From Pannonibacter sp051860505 (lineage in GTDB: Bacteria > Pseudomonadota > Alphaproteobacteria > Rhizobiales > Stappiaceae), in the NCBI RefSeq assembly GCF_051860505.1, contig NZ_JBHYDX010000003.1, positions 124,001-188,000 of the forward strand: a stretch of 64,000 nt of DNA, read 5' to 3'. The translations under genes were made by a program, and so were the position numbers. The notes under the pieces are model-generated. The model was given only the letters and a program-made list of their open reading frames with translations. It searched no databases and was not told where the DNA came from. This document shows, in pieces, positions 42,556-51,438 of this stretch. How positions within the stretch are numbered: the first letter of the stretch is position 1; each line of letters starts with the position of its first letter.

Positions 42556-43899
42556 ATGACCGAAGCGATCGACAAGAGCGAACTCGAAACCCGGGCGGCC
42601 CGGCTTGTCGAGGCGGCGCTGAAGGCGGGGGCTGATGCCTGCGACGCGGTCGCCGTCACGGGTGTTTCCCTGTCGGTCGACGTGCGCGAGGGCAAGGTTG
42701 AGGAGACCGACCGGGCCGAAGGCGACGATGTGACCTTGCGGGTTTTCATCGGGCGCCGCAGCGCGTCGGTCTCGGCCAACACCATGGACGATCCGAAAGC
42801 GCTGGCGGAGCGGGCGGTGGCCATGGCGCGGGTGACGCCGGAAGACCCGTTCGCCGGTCTTGCTGATCCCGAATTGCTCCTGAAGCAGATCCCGGCTCTG
42901 GACCTGCTGGACGCGACTGAAATGTCGGCTGCTGAGCTTAAGGACCTGGCACTGGCTGCCGAAACTGCCGGTCTCGCGGTTGCCGGCGTCTCGAAGTCCG
43001 GCGGGGCAAGCGCCTCCTGGCGGCTCGGCGGCATGGTGCTGGCCACCAGCCACGGCTTCATCGGCTCCTACACGACCTCGCGCCATGGCCTGTCGATGAC
43101 GGCTGTCGCTGGCGAAGGCACCGGGATGGAGCGGGACTACGACTACGATTACCAGACCTTCTTCGAGGACATGGAGGATCCGGCCCTGATCGGTCGGCGG
43201 GCTGGCGAGCGGGCCGTGCGCCGGCTGAAGCCGCAAAAGCTGACCACGCGCACGGCGACGGTGCTCTACGAGGCGCGTGCGGCGCGCAGCTTCCTGGGCC
43301 ATCTGGCTGGAGCGGTCAATGGCGCGGCGATTGCCCGTGGCACCAGCTTCTTGAAGGACCGGATGAACCAGCCGGTGTTTGCGCCAGGCATCCGCGTTAC
43401 CGATGATCCGTTGAAGTCGCGCGGCGCGGCAACGCGTCCGTTCGATGGCGAGGGGACGGCCGCAACAGCGTTCGACCTCATCGACGCCGGCGTGTTGCGG
43501 CACTGGTTCCTGGACAGCGCGACAGCGCGGGAACTGAAGCTTGGCCCCAATGGCCGGGCGCATCGCGGCGGAGCCGGAACTTCGCCCGGCGCAACGAACC
43601 TGACCCTGCATCCCGGCAATGAAAGCCTGGAGGAGATGATGCGCGCAGCCGGCTCCGGCCTGCTGGTGACCGATCTCATCGGCCATGGCGTCAACGGCAT
43701 TACGGGGGATTACTCCCGTGGGGCCTCGGGCTTCTGGTTCGAGAATGGCGAGATTGTCACGCCTGTGAGCGAGATCACCATTGCCGGCAACCTCAAGGAC
43801 ATGTTTGCGCGGCTGCGTCCGGCATCGGACCTCGATGCCCGGTATTCGACCGCGACGCCGAGTGTTGCCATCGAGGGGTTGACCATTGCCGGTGCCTGA
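42556..43899 (+). CDS. pmbA: Metalloprotease-like protein TldE/PmbA
   Basis: A 447-aa partner of TldD. It shows the family pattern (VREGKVEETDRAEGDDVTLRV in the N domain; LLVTDLIGHGVNGITGDYSRGASGFW near the C terminus) and, like other TldE subunits, lacks the HExxxH zinc site. In E. coli the TldD-TldE heterodimer digests peptides, matures microcin B17 and degrades CcdA. Here the two subunits are not adjacent: tldD lies 4.6 kb downstream beyond the lipid A block. The next gene starts inside its end. Confidence 0.93.
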   Translation: MTEAIDKSELETRAARLVEAALKAGADACDAVAVTGVSLSVDVREGKVEETDRAEGDDVTLRVFIGRRSASVSANTMDDPKALAERAVAMARVTPEDPFAGLADPELLLKQIPALDLLDATEMSAAELKDLALAAETAGLAVAGVSKSGGASASWRLGGMVLATSHGFIGSYTTSRHGLSMTAVAGEGTGMERDYDYDYQTFFEDMEDPALIGRRAGERAVRRLKPQKLTTRTATVLYEARAARSFLGHLAGAVNGAAIARGTSFLKDRMNQPVFAPGIRVTDDPLKSRGAATRPFDGEGTAATAFDLIDAGVLRHWFLDSATARELKLGPNGRAHRGGAGTSPGATNLTLHPGNESLEEMMRAAGSGLLVTDLIGHGVNGITGDYSRGASGFWFENGEIVTPVSEITIAGNLKDMFARLRPASDLDARYSTATPSVAIEGLTIAGA

Positions 43900-44704
43900 T
43901 CCCGCCCATACCGAAGACCTGACCCTGCTCGAGCTTGCGGCCCGCAAGGCCGGGGAAATCGCGCTGGGGTATTTCGGCAAAGGGCCCAAGACCTGGATGA
44001 AGGAGGGGGTCTCGCCGGTCTCCGAGGCTGACATGGCGGTTGATGCCTGGCTGAAGGACACGCTGGGCAAGGCCCGGCCCCAGTATGGCTGGCTGTCGGA
44101 GGAAACCGCCGACACGCCCGACCGGCTCGGACGGCGGCGGCTGTTCATCGTCGATCCGATTGACGGGACCCGGGCCTTTCTGGCCGGCAAGGATGAATGG
44201 ACCGTCTCGTTGGCGATGGTCGAGGATGGCCGGCCACGGTCTGCCGCCCTGTTCAACCCGGTGCGCGGCGAGATGTTTCTGGCCGTCGAGGGCGGCGGCA
44301 CCCGGCTGAACGGGCGCCTGATCCAGACCGGCGAGCGCCAGATGCTGGACGGTGCGCGTGCCTATGGCCCGCCCGCCATGCTCACCCCGGCCGCCGCAGC
44401 CGGGGTCATTCCGGCCGGCACCATTGGCTCGCTGGCCTATCGGATTGCGCTGGTCGCCAAGGCAGATGTGGACGTGGCCGTCGCCCGCGCCCGCGCGCAT
44501 GACTGGGATCTTGCGGCAGCCGATCTTTTGGTGCAGGAAGCGGGCGGCAGGTTGACCGACCTGAGCGGCGCGACCCTGCGCTACAATCGCGAGATCCTGC
44601 GGCATCCTGAGCTGGTTGCCGCCGGAGACGCCCTGATCGAACCGGCTGTCCGCCTGTTCGCCGGTCTTGCCGACCGGCAGGGCCGAGAGCGGGCAGACCA
44701 CTGA
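43886..44704 (+). CDS. Inositol monophosphatase-family phosphatase
   Basis: About 272 aa from a TTG at 43886 (AGGGG about nine bases upstream); a GTG at 43892 is the alternative. Metal-binding motifs are intact: WLSEETAD (Glu-Glu), IVDPIDGTRAF and AHDWDLAAADLLVQEAGG. The enzyme could be a 3'-phosphoadenosine phosphatase (CysQ-like) or inositol phosphatase. It overlaps pmbA by 14 bp and precedes DUF4170 and the KDO/lipid A genes, an order kept in many Rhizobiales. Confidence 0.9.
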   Translation: MPVPDPAHTEDLTLLELAARKAGEIALGYFGKGPKTWMKEGVSPVSEADMAVDAWLKDTLGKARPQYGWLSEETADTPDRLGRRRLFIVDPIDGTRAFLAGKDEWTVSLAMVEDGRPRSAALFNPVRGEMFLAVEGGGTRLNGRLIQTGERQMLDGARAYGPPAMLTPAAAAGVIPAGTIGSLAYRIALVAKADVDVAVARARAHDWDLAAADLLVQEAGGRLTDLSGATLRYNREILRHPELVAAGDALIEPAVRLFAGLADRQGRERADH

Positions 44705-44753
44705 CCGGACGCAACCGATCCAGCCGACAGGCCTTGAGGAGCAAGAACCGACG

Positions 44754-44993
44754 ATGAGCACCGATACCGAGCCCAAACAGCTTCTGCATCTCGTGTTTGG
44801 CGGTGAGCTGGAGGATCCGGCTGGCCTGACGTTCCGCGATCTCGACAAGCTCGACATCGTCGGCATCTATCCGAACTACGCGACCGCCTTCGTGGCCTGG
44901 AAGGCCAAGGCTCAGGCCAGCGTCGACAACGCGCATATGCGCTATTTCATCGTGCATATGCACCGGCTGCTCGACCCGCATACGCAGGGTTGA
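44754..44993 (+). CDS. DUF4170 protein
   Basis: A 79-aa protein. The short family runs from LLHLVFGGELEDP through FRDLDKLDIVGIYPNYATA and AWKAKAQASVDNAHMRYFIVH to HRLLDP. Function unknown, but the gene is fixed in front of DUF374-waaA-lpxK in Rhizobiales, suggesting a link to envelope biogenesis. The sequence resembles a small alpha-beta fold with no signal peptide. GAGGAG lies upstream of the ATG at a longer than usual distance. Confidence 0.88.
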   Translation: MSTDTEPKQLLHLVFGGELEDPAGLTFRDLDKLDIVGIYPNYATAFVAWKAKAQASVDNAHMRYFIVHMHRLLDPHTQG

Positions 44994-45035
44994 TCCTGCC
45001 GCAGTGTGGGTTGCAAGCGCGGCGGAAGGTCCTCC

Positions 45036-45734
45036 ATGCTGAAGAAGATTGGCCGGCATCCGATGCTGCTGAAGGCCGTTGGCGTGACGCTGGCGGCCTG
45101 GCTCCGTTTTGTCCGGCGGACCAACAGCATGGTGATCGATCCGCCAGGCATCTACGACCGGTTGCGGCCTGACCTGCCGGTCATCGTGGCCATGTGGCAT
45201 GGCCAGCATTTCATGATGCCCTTTGCCAAGCCGGACGACTTGCCGGCCTATGTCATGATCTCGCGCTCCGCCGATGGCGAGATCAACGCCATTGCGGCCG
45301 AAAGGCTGGGTGTCGGCCTGATCCGGGCTTCGGGCAGCCAGAAGGCACACCAGATCACCAAGCGTGGCGGCTTGCGCGGGTTCATCGAGGCCATGCGGGT
45401 CTTGCGCGAAGGCAACAGCATGGCGCTGACGGCAGATGTGCCGAAGGGCCCGGCAAGGGTATCCGGCCCCGGCATCGTTCAGCTTGCGCGTCATTCGGGC
45501 CGGCCGATTGTCCCGGTTGCCGTTGCCACCAGCCGCTCCATCGAACTCAATTCCTGGGACAGGGCGAGCATCAACCTGCCCTTCGGACGTGCGGCGGTCG
45601 CCATTGGTGACCTCATCCACGTGGCCGCAGATGCGAGCGACGAGGAGATGGAACAGGCGCGGCTTGCGGTCGAGACCGGGCTGAACGCGGTGACCCGCCG
45701 CGCCTATCAGCGTGTCGGACGCGATGATGGCTAA
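45036..45734 (+). CDS. DUF374 lysophospholipid acyltransferase-like protein
   Basis: About 232 aa from the ATG at 45036 with GGAAGG upstream. The acyltransferase-like motif is VAMWHGQHFMMPF, followed by ISRSADGEIN, RASGSQKAH and ADVPKGPARVSGPGIVQLA, typical of DUF374. It probably works at the inner membrane in lipid A/KDO lipid processing; the acyl or glycosyl reaction is not established. Its last 11 bp overlap the start of waaA. Confidence 0.9.
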   Translation: MLKKIGRHPMLLKAVGVTLAAWLRFVRRTNSMVIDPPGIYDRLRPDLPVIVAMWHGQHFMMPFAKPDDLPAYVMISRSADGEINAIAAERLGVGLIRASGSQKAHQITKRGGLRGFIEAMRVLREGNSMALTADVPKGPARVSGPGIVQLARHSGRPIVPVAVATSRSIELNSWDRASINLPFGRAAVAIGDLIHVAADASDEEMEQARLAVETGLNAVTRRAYQRVGRDDG

Positions 45735-47067
45735 CCGGGACAAGGTTGCCCGGTCTTTGACCCTGCGCTGCTGGCGCATGCTTGCCGGCTTGTCTCTGCC
45801 GCTGCTGCGGCTGGTTCATGCGTCGCGACTGAAAGCGGGCAAGGAGGATCCGGCGCGCCAGGGAGAGCGCTTTGGCGAGGCAAGCCTGCCGCGCCCTGAC
45901 GGCCGGCTTGTGTGGGTGCATGCGGCCAGCGTTGGCGAGACCAACTCGATCTTGCCGCTCGTTGAGCGACTGGTGGCGGACGGCCTGACCGTTCTCCTGA
46001 CGACGGTGACCCGCACGTCGGCCGAGATTGCCGCGCAGCGGCTTCCCGCCGGGGCCTTGCACCAGTTTGCTCCCTTCGATGCGCCCCAACTGGTCGGCCG
46101 CTTCCTGGATCACTGGCGACCGGATCTGGCCCTCGTGGTGGAATCCGAACTCTGGCCGTCGACCTTTTCGCTGCTGGCGCTGCGCGGCGTGCCGCTGGTG
46201 ATCGTCAACGGCCGCATGTCGGCCCGCTCCTTCAGCGGATGGCGCAAGGCCGGACGCGCGGCGCGGGCGCTGTTTTCCTGCGTTGACCTTTGCCTGGCGC
46301 AGAGCAACGCAGACGCCGCCCGCTACCGCAGCCTTGGCATTGGGCAGGTCCGCTCGCCCGGCAACCTGAAATATGATGCCGAGCCGCCTGCGGCCGATCC
46401 GGCGGCTCTGGCGGAGCTTGCAGCTAACCTGGCCGGACGTCCGGCCTGGCTTGCGGCCTCGACGCATCCGGGCGAAGACGAGATCGCGCTGAAGGCGCAT
46501 GCCGAGTTGCAAGCGCACTATCCGGAGCTGATGCTGCTGCTCATGCCGCGCCATCCGGCCCGTGGCGATGAGGTCGCTTCGCTTCTCGCCAGCCGGTCCG
46601 AGCGTTTTGCCCGGCGCTCCGCCGAAGATTTGCCGCAGCCCGACCAGACTGTCTATCTGATGGACACGCTCGGCGAAATGGGCCTGGCGCTGCGCCTGGC
46701 CAATGTGGTGTTTCTCGGCGGTTCCTTTGTCCAGGTTGGCGGTCACAATCCGGTCGAGCCGGCGCAACTGGCCGTGCCCCTGGTGACCGGTCCGCATGTC
46801 GCCAATGCGCGGGCGATCTATCGGGACTTGTGGGAGAACAAGGCATCGATACGGGTTGGCGAGCCTGAGCGGCTGGCCGAGGCTGTCGGCACCCTGCTGG
46901 CCGATCCCGAGACAGCAAGGACAATGGCCGAACGGGCAAGGGCAGTTGCCGGTGAGGGAGCAGGGGCCTTGCAGCGGACATTGGACGCGCTTGCGCCCTT
47001 GCTTTACCCTTCCGGACCGGACGCGGCGCCCGGAGACACCACCGGACACAGGACCGGAGACAGCTGA
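45724..47067 (+). CDS. waaA: KDO transferase
   Basis: About 447 aa from ATG 45724 or 45727. A GT-B glycosyltransferase that adds 3-deoxy-manno-octulosonate to lipid IV-A on the cytoplasmic face. Visible are WVHAASVGETNSILPLVERL, VESELWPSTFSLLALRGVP, NGRMSARSFSGW and FLGGSFVQVGGHNPVEPAQL, all family signatures. It overlaps DUF374 upstream and shares one base with lpxK downstream (TGATG), so the block is translated as a unit. Confidence 0.96.
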   Translation: MMANRDKVARSLTLRCWRMLAGLSLPLLRLVHASRLKAGKEDPARQGERFGEASLPRPDGRLVWVHAASVGETNSILPLVERLVADGLTVLLTTVTRTSAEIAAQRLPAGALHQFAPFDAPQLVGRFLDHWRPDLALVVESELWPSTFSLLALRGVPLVIVNGRMSARSFSGWRKAGRAARALFSCVDLCLAQSNADAARYRSLGIGQVRSPGNLKYDAEPPAADPAALAELAANLAGRPAWLAASTHPGEDEIALKAHAELQAHYPELMLLLMPRHPARGDEVASLLASRSERFARRSAEDLPQPDQTVYLMDTLGEMGLALRLANVVFLGGSFVQVGGHNPVEPAQLAVPLVTGPHVANARAIYRDLWENKASIRVGEPERLAEAVGTLLADPETARTMAERARAVAGEGAGALQRTLDALAPLLYPSGPDAAPGDTTGHRTGDS

Positions 47068-48089
47068 TGAAGACCCCGCCATCCTTCTGGTGGCAACCGG
47101 GCCTCAGCCCCAAGGCGCTCCTGCTCGCTCCGATTTCTCTCGTCTATGGTTTCATTGCGGCCCGGCGCATGCGGGCTGCGGCGGCCTACCAGAGCCGCCT
47201 TCCGGTCATCTGTATCGGAAATTTCACTGTCGGCGGCACCGGCAAGACGCCCTTTGCGCTGAAACTTGCCGATCTCCTGAAGGCGGCCGGTCACAGGCCG
47301 GTGTTCCTGCTGCGTGGCTATGGCGGCAGTGAACGGGGACCGGTGCAGGTCGATCCGTCACGGCACTCCAGCGCGCAGATCGGCGACGAGGCCTTCCTGC
47401 TGGCCGCTTCGGCCCCGACCATTGTGTCCGCCGACAGGGCTGCCGGGGCAAGGCTTGCCGAAACGCTCGATGCGGATCTGATCCTGATGGATGACGGGTT
47501 CCAGAACCCTGCGCTGGCCAAGGACCTGACACTGGCGCTGGTGGATGCGGCTGTCGGCGTTGGCAATGGCTTCGTCCTGCCCGCCGGCCCCTTGCGGGCG
47601 CCGCTTTCAGTGCAGGTTCGCCGGGCCGATGCGCTGGTTGTTGTGGGGGAGGGAGACAGGGCCGATGCGGTCATTCACCTCGCCGCGCGGCGGGCCTTGC
47701 CGGTGTTGCAGGCACGGATCGAGCCGCATCGGACGGAACGGTTTGCGGGGCTGCGGGTGTTCGCCTATGCCGGCATTGGCCGCCCGCAGAAGTTCTTTGA
47801 CAGCCTGCGGGATATAGGCGCGGACGTCCGTGAAATGATGGCCTTTGCCGATCATCACAGTTTCACGCCGGCTGAGGCTCAGGATCTAATCACCCGGGCG
47901 GAGGCGGCGGATCTGCAACTGGTCACCACCTCGAAGGACATGGCCCGCATTGCCGCCAGCGAGGGCGAGATCTTTCACTGGCTGGCGCGGGAAAGCGATG
48001 TGCTGGATGTGTCCATGGAGATCGAGCCGGAGGATCGGCTGATGACCCTCATCACCGACGCCTTGCGCCGGCGGGCATTCCGGGCCTGA
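47067..48089 (+). CDS. lpxK: Tetraacyldisaccharide 4'-kinase
   Basis: A 340-aa membrane-associated kinase phosphorylating lipid A disaccharide at the 4' position. The P-loop is VICIGNFTVGGTGKTPF; LLRGYGGSERGP and LMDDGFQNPALAKDLTL (Asp-Asp-Gly) are family motifs. A membrane-associated N-terminal helix precedes the P-loop (LLLAPISLVYGFIAARR). It is translationally coupled to waaA and converges on the DUF2093 gene. Confidence 0.97.
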   Translation: MKTPPSFWWQPGLSPKALLLAPISLVYGFIAARRMRAAAAYQSRLPVICIGNFTVGGTGKTPFALKLADLLKAAGHRPVFLLRGYGGSERGPVQVDPSRHSSAQIGDEAFLLAASAPTIVSADRAAGARLAETLDADLILMDDGFQNPALAKDLTLALVDAAVGVGNGFVLPAGPLRAPLSVQVRRADALVVVGEGDRADAVIHLAARRALPVLQARIEPHRTERFAGLRVFAYAGIGRPQKFFDSLRDIGADVREMMAFADHHSFTPAEAQDLITRAEAADLQLVTTSKDMARIAASEGEIFHWLARESDVLDVSMEIEPEDRLMTLITDALRRRAFRA

Positions 48090-48095
48090 GACGGA

Positions 48096-48320
48096 TCAGC
48101 CGGCCTTGCCTTCGAACTGCATGAAGCGGTTGTAGGCCGCTTCCGCGTCGACATAGGCTTCCTGGCGTTCGACGCTCCAGTATTTCAGTTCATCGAGCGG
48201 GATCGCCTGACCGGTGACGGCGCAGCGCACGAAGGTGCCCGGTGCTTCGACCTGGTAGTCGCCGTCAAGGTAACGGATGCGGGCCTCGCCCGGCACGCGC
48301 GGCGTTTCATAGCGGTTCAT
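48096..48320 (-). CDS. DUF2093 protein
   Basis: A 74-aa protein. The family pattern is IRYLDGDYQVEAPGTFVRC, then AVTGQAIPLDELKYWSVERQE and YVDAEAAYNRF. Function unknown. It sits directly against lpxK in opposite orientation, a position kept in Rhizobiales. GAGAGACGCCG precedes the ATG at 48320. It is divergent from tldD across about 210 bp. Confidence 0.9.
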   Translation of the reverse strand: MNRYETPRVPGEARIRYLDGDYQVEAPGTFVRCAVTGQAIPLDELKYWSVERQEAYVDAEAAYNRFMQFEGKAG

Positions 48321-48533
48321 CGGCGTCTCTCGCAGTCTGACAGCATTTTCTTCGCCGGTTATGGGCGAGGCGCGGCTGATGGTCAATCGGCAGACCCTGC
48401 TGATTGGCGAAGAACGCAAATGGGCTGCGTCCGCCGCCGGGGGTGAAATCGCCGGCGAAGTGGTTATGTTAGGGCCACGATGCGCGGGAGTCGCCGCGCC
48501 AACCTGATTGACTGCCCTCTCGAAAGGCCACCG

Positions 48534-49967
48534 ATGAGCGAGACCCTGTCCCCTGTGCCCGACCTTCTGGACGCCTCCGGCCTTGGCCTTGAAACCGCCC
48601 GCCGCCTCACCGCCGAGGCCCTGTCCGGCGCCGATGACGGGGAACTTTTCGTCGAGTACCGCCAGTCGGAAGGGCTGGTGTTTGATAACGGCCGCCTGAA
48701 GTCCGCCAGCTACGACACGGCGCAGGGCTTCGGCTTGCGGGCGGTTGTGGGCGAGGCAGCCGGATACGCCCACTCGGGCGATATCTCCGAGGCAGCGCTC
48801 AAGCGGGCTGCCGATGCGGTGGCAGCCGTGAAGTCCGGCCATGCGGGCAGCTATGCCGCGGCCCCTGCGCGCACCAACACGCGGCTCTATGCCGATCTCA
48901 ATCCGCTCGCCAGCCCGAGCTTCGAGGACAAGGTGAAGCTGCTGCAGGAAATCGACGCCTATGCCCGGGCGCGTGACCCGCGCGTGCGGCAGGTCACGGC
49001 GTCGGTCGCCGGCTCCTGGCAGGTGGTCGACATCCTGCGCGCCGATGGCCACCGGGTGCGGGATATCCGCCCGATGGTGCGGCTGTCGATTTCCGTCGTT
49101 GCCGCCTCCGGCGACCGGATGGAAGCCGGGTCCTTCGGCTGCGGTGGCCGCGAGGGCTTTGCCCGCTTCATCACCCCGGAAACCTGGCAGGCCGGCGTGG
49201 ACGAGGCGCTGCGTCAAGCTCTGGTGAACCTTGAGGCAGTTCCCGCTCCGGCTGGCACCTTTGATGTGGTGATGGGACCGGGCTGGCCCGGCATCCTGCT
49301 GCATGAGGCTGTCGGCCATGGCCTTGAAGGCGACTTCAACCGCAAGAAGACCTCGGCCTTCGCGGGGCTGATGGGCCAGCGCGTTGCCGCGCCGGGCGTC
49401 ACCATCGTTGATGATGGCACCATCGCTGACCGGCGCGGCTCGCTGACGGTCGACGATGAAGGCACGCCGACCAATCGCACCACCCTGATCGAGGATGGCA
49501 TCCTCGTCGGCTACATGCAGGACCGGCAGAACGCCCGCCTGATGGGCATGGCGCCCACCGGCAACGGCCGCCGCCAGTCCTATGCCCATATCCCCATGCC
49601 GCGCATGACCAATACGGTGATGCTGGGCGGCGACAAGGATCCGGCAGAAATCCTCGGCTCGGTCAAGAACGGCATCTTCGCCGTTTCCTTCGGCGGCGGG
49701 CAGGTCGACATCACCTCCGGCAAATTCGTCTTCTCCTGCACCGAAGCCTACCGTATCGAGGACGGCAAGATCGGTGCGCCGGTGAAAGGCGCGATGCTGA
49801 TCGGCAATGGGCCGGACGCCCTGACCCGCGTCAGCATGATCGGCAACGACATGAAGCTCGATCCCGGTCTCGGCACCTGCGGCAAGCAGGGGCAGGGCGT
49901 GCCGGTCGGCGTCGGCCAGCCGTCGATGCGCATCAACGCCCTGACGGTTGGCGGAACGGCGGTCTGA
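48534..49967 (+). CDS. tldD: Metalloprotease TldD
   Basis: A 477-aa catalytic subunit. The zinc motif is LLHEAVGHGLEGD (HExxxH), with the later SGKFVFSC and EAYRIEDGKIGAPVKGAMLIG as the distal zinc Cys region. It pairs with TldE/PmbA at 42556. The ATG at 48534 (AAAGG upstream) is preferred over an earlier in-frame ATG at 48480. The next HAD gene follows after two bases, so the two are cotranscribed. Confidence 0.96.
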   Translation: MSETLSPVPDLLDASGLGLETARRLTAEALSGADDGELFVEYRQSEGLVFDNGRLKSASYDTAQGFGLRAVVGEAAGYAHSGDISEAALKRAADAVAAVKSGHAGSYAAAPARTNTRLYADLNPLASPSFEDKVKLLQEIDAYARARDPRVRQVTASVAGSWQVVDILRADGHRVRDIRPMVRLSISVVAASGDRMEAGSFGCGGREGFARFITPETWQAGVDEALRQALVNLEAVPAPAGTFDVVMGPGWPGILLHEAVGHGLEGDFNRKKTSAFAGLMGQRVAAPGVTIVDDGTIADRRGSLTVDDEGTPTNRTTLIEDGILVGYMQDRQNARLMGMAPTGNGRRQSYAHIPMPRMTNTVMLGGDKDPAEILGSVKNGIFAVSFGGGQVDITSGKFVFSCTEAYRIEDGKIGAPVKGAMLIGNGPDALTRVSMIGNDMKLDPGLGTCGKQGQGVPVGVGQPSMRINALTVGGTAV

Positions 49968-49969
49968 TC

Positions 49970-50605
49970 ATGCCGCAGATCCGCGATGCCAAGGCCGTCA
50001 CCTTCGTCGTCTTCGACATGGATGACGTGCTCTACGATTATGACCACGAGATCCGCATTGCCGCATTGGAGCGGCTGACGGGCCGGGGGCGGGAGACGTT
50101 CGAGCACGCCATCTGGTATTCGGGCTGGGAGGCATCTGCCCAAACTGGTGAACTGGCAACGCCGGAAGCTTATCTCGCCGGCTTTGCCGAGCAACTTGGA
50201 TATCCGATCGACGCCGAAACCTGGATCGCAATCCGTGCCGCAATGATGCGGCCGCGGCCTGCCGTGCTGGCCTTGGCAAATGTCGCTGCAGAGCAGGCGG
50301 ACGCGGCCTTGCTCTCCAACAACGGCATGATGCTGAAGCAGGCGCTGCCGGTCTGCGCCCCGGAGATGCTCGATATCTTTGGCGAGAAGGCGCATGTCTC
50401 GGCGGAGTTCGGTGCCCGCAAGCCGGATCCGGCTGTCTTCCTGCGCCTCTGCGAGCGGTACGGCCACGACCCGCGCCAGACTTTCTTCGTCGACGACATG
50501 CCGGAGAACATCGAAGGCGCCGAGGCCGCTGGCCTCATCGCCCACCTCTACGAGACCCCGGACGGCCTGCGCAAGGCCATGCGCGCGCTCGATTTCGAGG
50601 TGTGA
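49970..50605 (+). CDS. HAD-superfamily hydrolase (class IA)
   Basis: A 211-aa protein. Nucleophile motif FDMDDVLYDYD (Asp16, Asp18), motif II LLSNNGMML, Lys in FGARKPDPAVFL and motif IV FVDDMPENIEGA are intact, so it is an active small-cap phosphatase or dehalogenase-like enzyme. The helical cap (about residues 25-100) includes an IWYSGWEASAQTGEL segment. It follows tldD by two bases and is convergent with the beta-lactamase gene. Confidence 0.9.
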   Translation: MPQIRDAKAVTFVVFDMDDVLYDYDHEIRIAALERLTGRGRETFEHAIWYSGWEASAQTGELATPEAYLAGFAEQLGYPIDAETWIAIRAAMMRPRPAVLALANVAAEQADAALLSNNGMMLKQALPVCAPEMLDIFGEKAHVSAEFGARKPDPAVFLRLCERYGHDPRQTFFVDDMPENIEGAEAAGLIAHLYETPDGLRKAMRALDFEV

Positions 50606-50622
50606 GTCCGGCGCTGCCCGAG

Positions 50623-51432
50623 CTAGCGGCCTGCCACGAGCGCTGGCCAATCGGCTAGAAGCGCATCGCGCGTCCGCAGGCCCGTGGGTCCTTTGACCGG
50701 CCCGTCGTCCTGCGTCAGGCGGGCGAAGGCAAGCCTGCGCCCGTCCTTCTCGGCAAAGCCGACAAACCAGCCCCAGCCCCGGTTGCGGTCAAAGCTGCCA
50801 TCGGCCTTGCGGGGAAAGGCGCTGCCGGTCTTGCCTGAGATCGTCCAACCGCCAGCGGCAAAGCGCTCCAGAAGGCCGATTGCGGCGATCATGGCCTCCG
50901 GTGCTACGGGCAGAGTGCCGCTTTGCAGGGCGCTGAGGAAGGCAATCTGTTCGTCCGGAGATATTTTCAGCGATGAGGCGATCCAGGCACGTTCAAGCCC
51001 GTTGTCCTTACCCGGATCACCTGAGAAATCGGCATTGCCATAGTGAAAGCGCTGGCCATAGTCCGTGAGTTGCCGGGTTCCGAGGCTGGCCGCAATCCGC
51101 TGCGAGTACCAGACAACGGAATGTTTCATCCAGCTGGTCGGCGTCGTCGGCTGCTTCCACAGTTTGCCACCCCAGTCCGGTTCACCTTTTCGCCACGACA
51201 GTTCGGGCAGAATGGCAGACTGAAGCAAGCCGGAATCAAACCCCATGACAGCGAGCGGGATCTTGAAAGTCGAGGCAGGCGTCACGCGGCCGCCGCAGTC
51301 GCCTTGACGCAGCAGGATCTGTGCGCTCGACACGTCGGCGATGACGGTGCAAATGGGTGCAGCCTGGGCGTGAAATGGTGTCAGGGCGGGCAGAATGGCC
51401 GTGAGAACAACAAGAAGGACCGGACGGAGCAT
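50623..51432 (-). CDS. Class D (OXA-type) serine beta-lactamase
   Basis: A 269-aa protein with a signal peptide cleaved near residue 24. All class D motifs are present: the active-site tetrad STFK (54-57, Ser54, Lys57 for carboxylation), SVV (105-107), YGN (131-133), AWIASSLKISPDEQI (about 149-163), KTG (201-203) and WFVG (222-225). It should therefore be a periplasmic penicillin-hydrolysing enzyme. It sits in core chromosomal context with no mobile element nearby, so it is probably intrinsic. The start lies only six bases from the start of a divergent gene, leaving no conventional promoter space. Confidence 0.93.
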   Translation of the reverse strand: MLRPVLLVVLTAILPALTPFHAQAAPICTVIADVSSAQILLRQGDCGGRVTPASTFKIPLAVMGFDSGLLQSAILPELSWRKGEPDWGGKLWKQPTTPTSWMKHSVVWYSQRIAASLGTRQLTDYGQRFHYGNADFSGDPGKDNGLERAWIASSLKISPDEQIAFLSALQSGTLPVAPEAMIAAIGLLERFAAGGWTISGKTGSAFPRKADGSFDRNRGWGWFVGFAEKDGRRLAFARLTQDDGPVKGPTGLRTRDALLADWPALVAGR

Positions 51433-51438
51433 GGCAGG

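Noticed and set aside
42538..44301. 587-codon minus-strand frame across pmbA and the IMPase gene
   Set aside because: Antisense to two recognised genes, Arg/Ser-rich, no domain.
50623..51432. Beta-lactamase as part of a resistance island
   Set aside because: No integron, insertion sequence, transposase or compositional shift nearby; neighbours are ordinary chromosomal genes.
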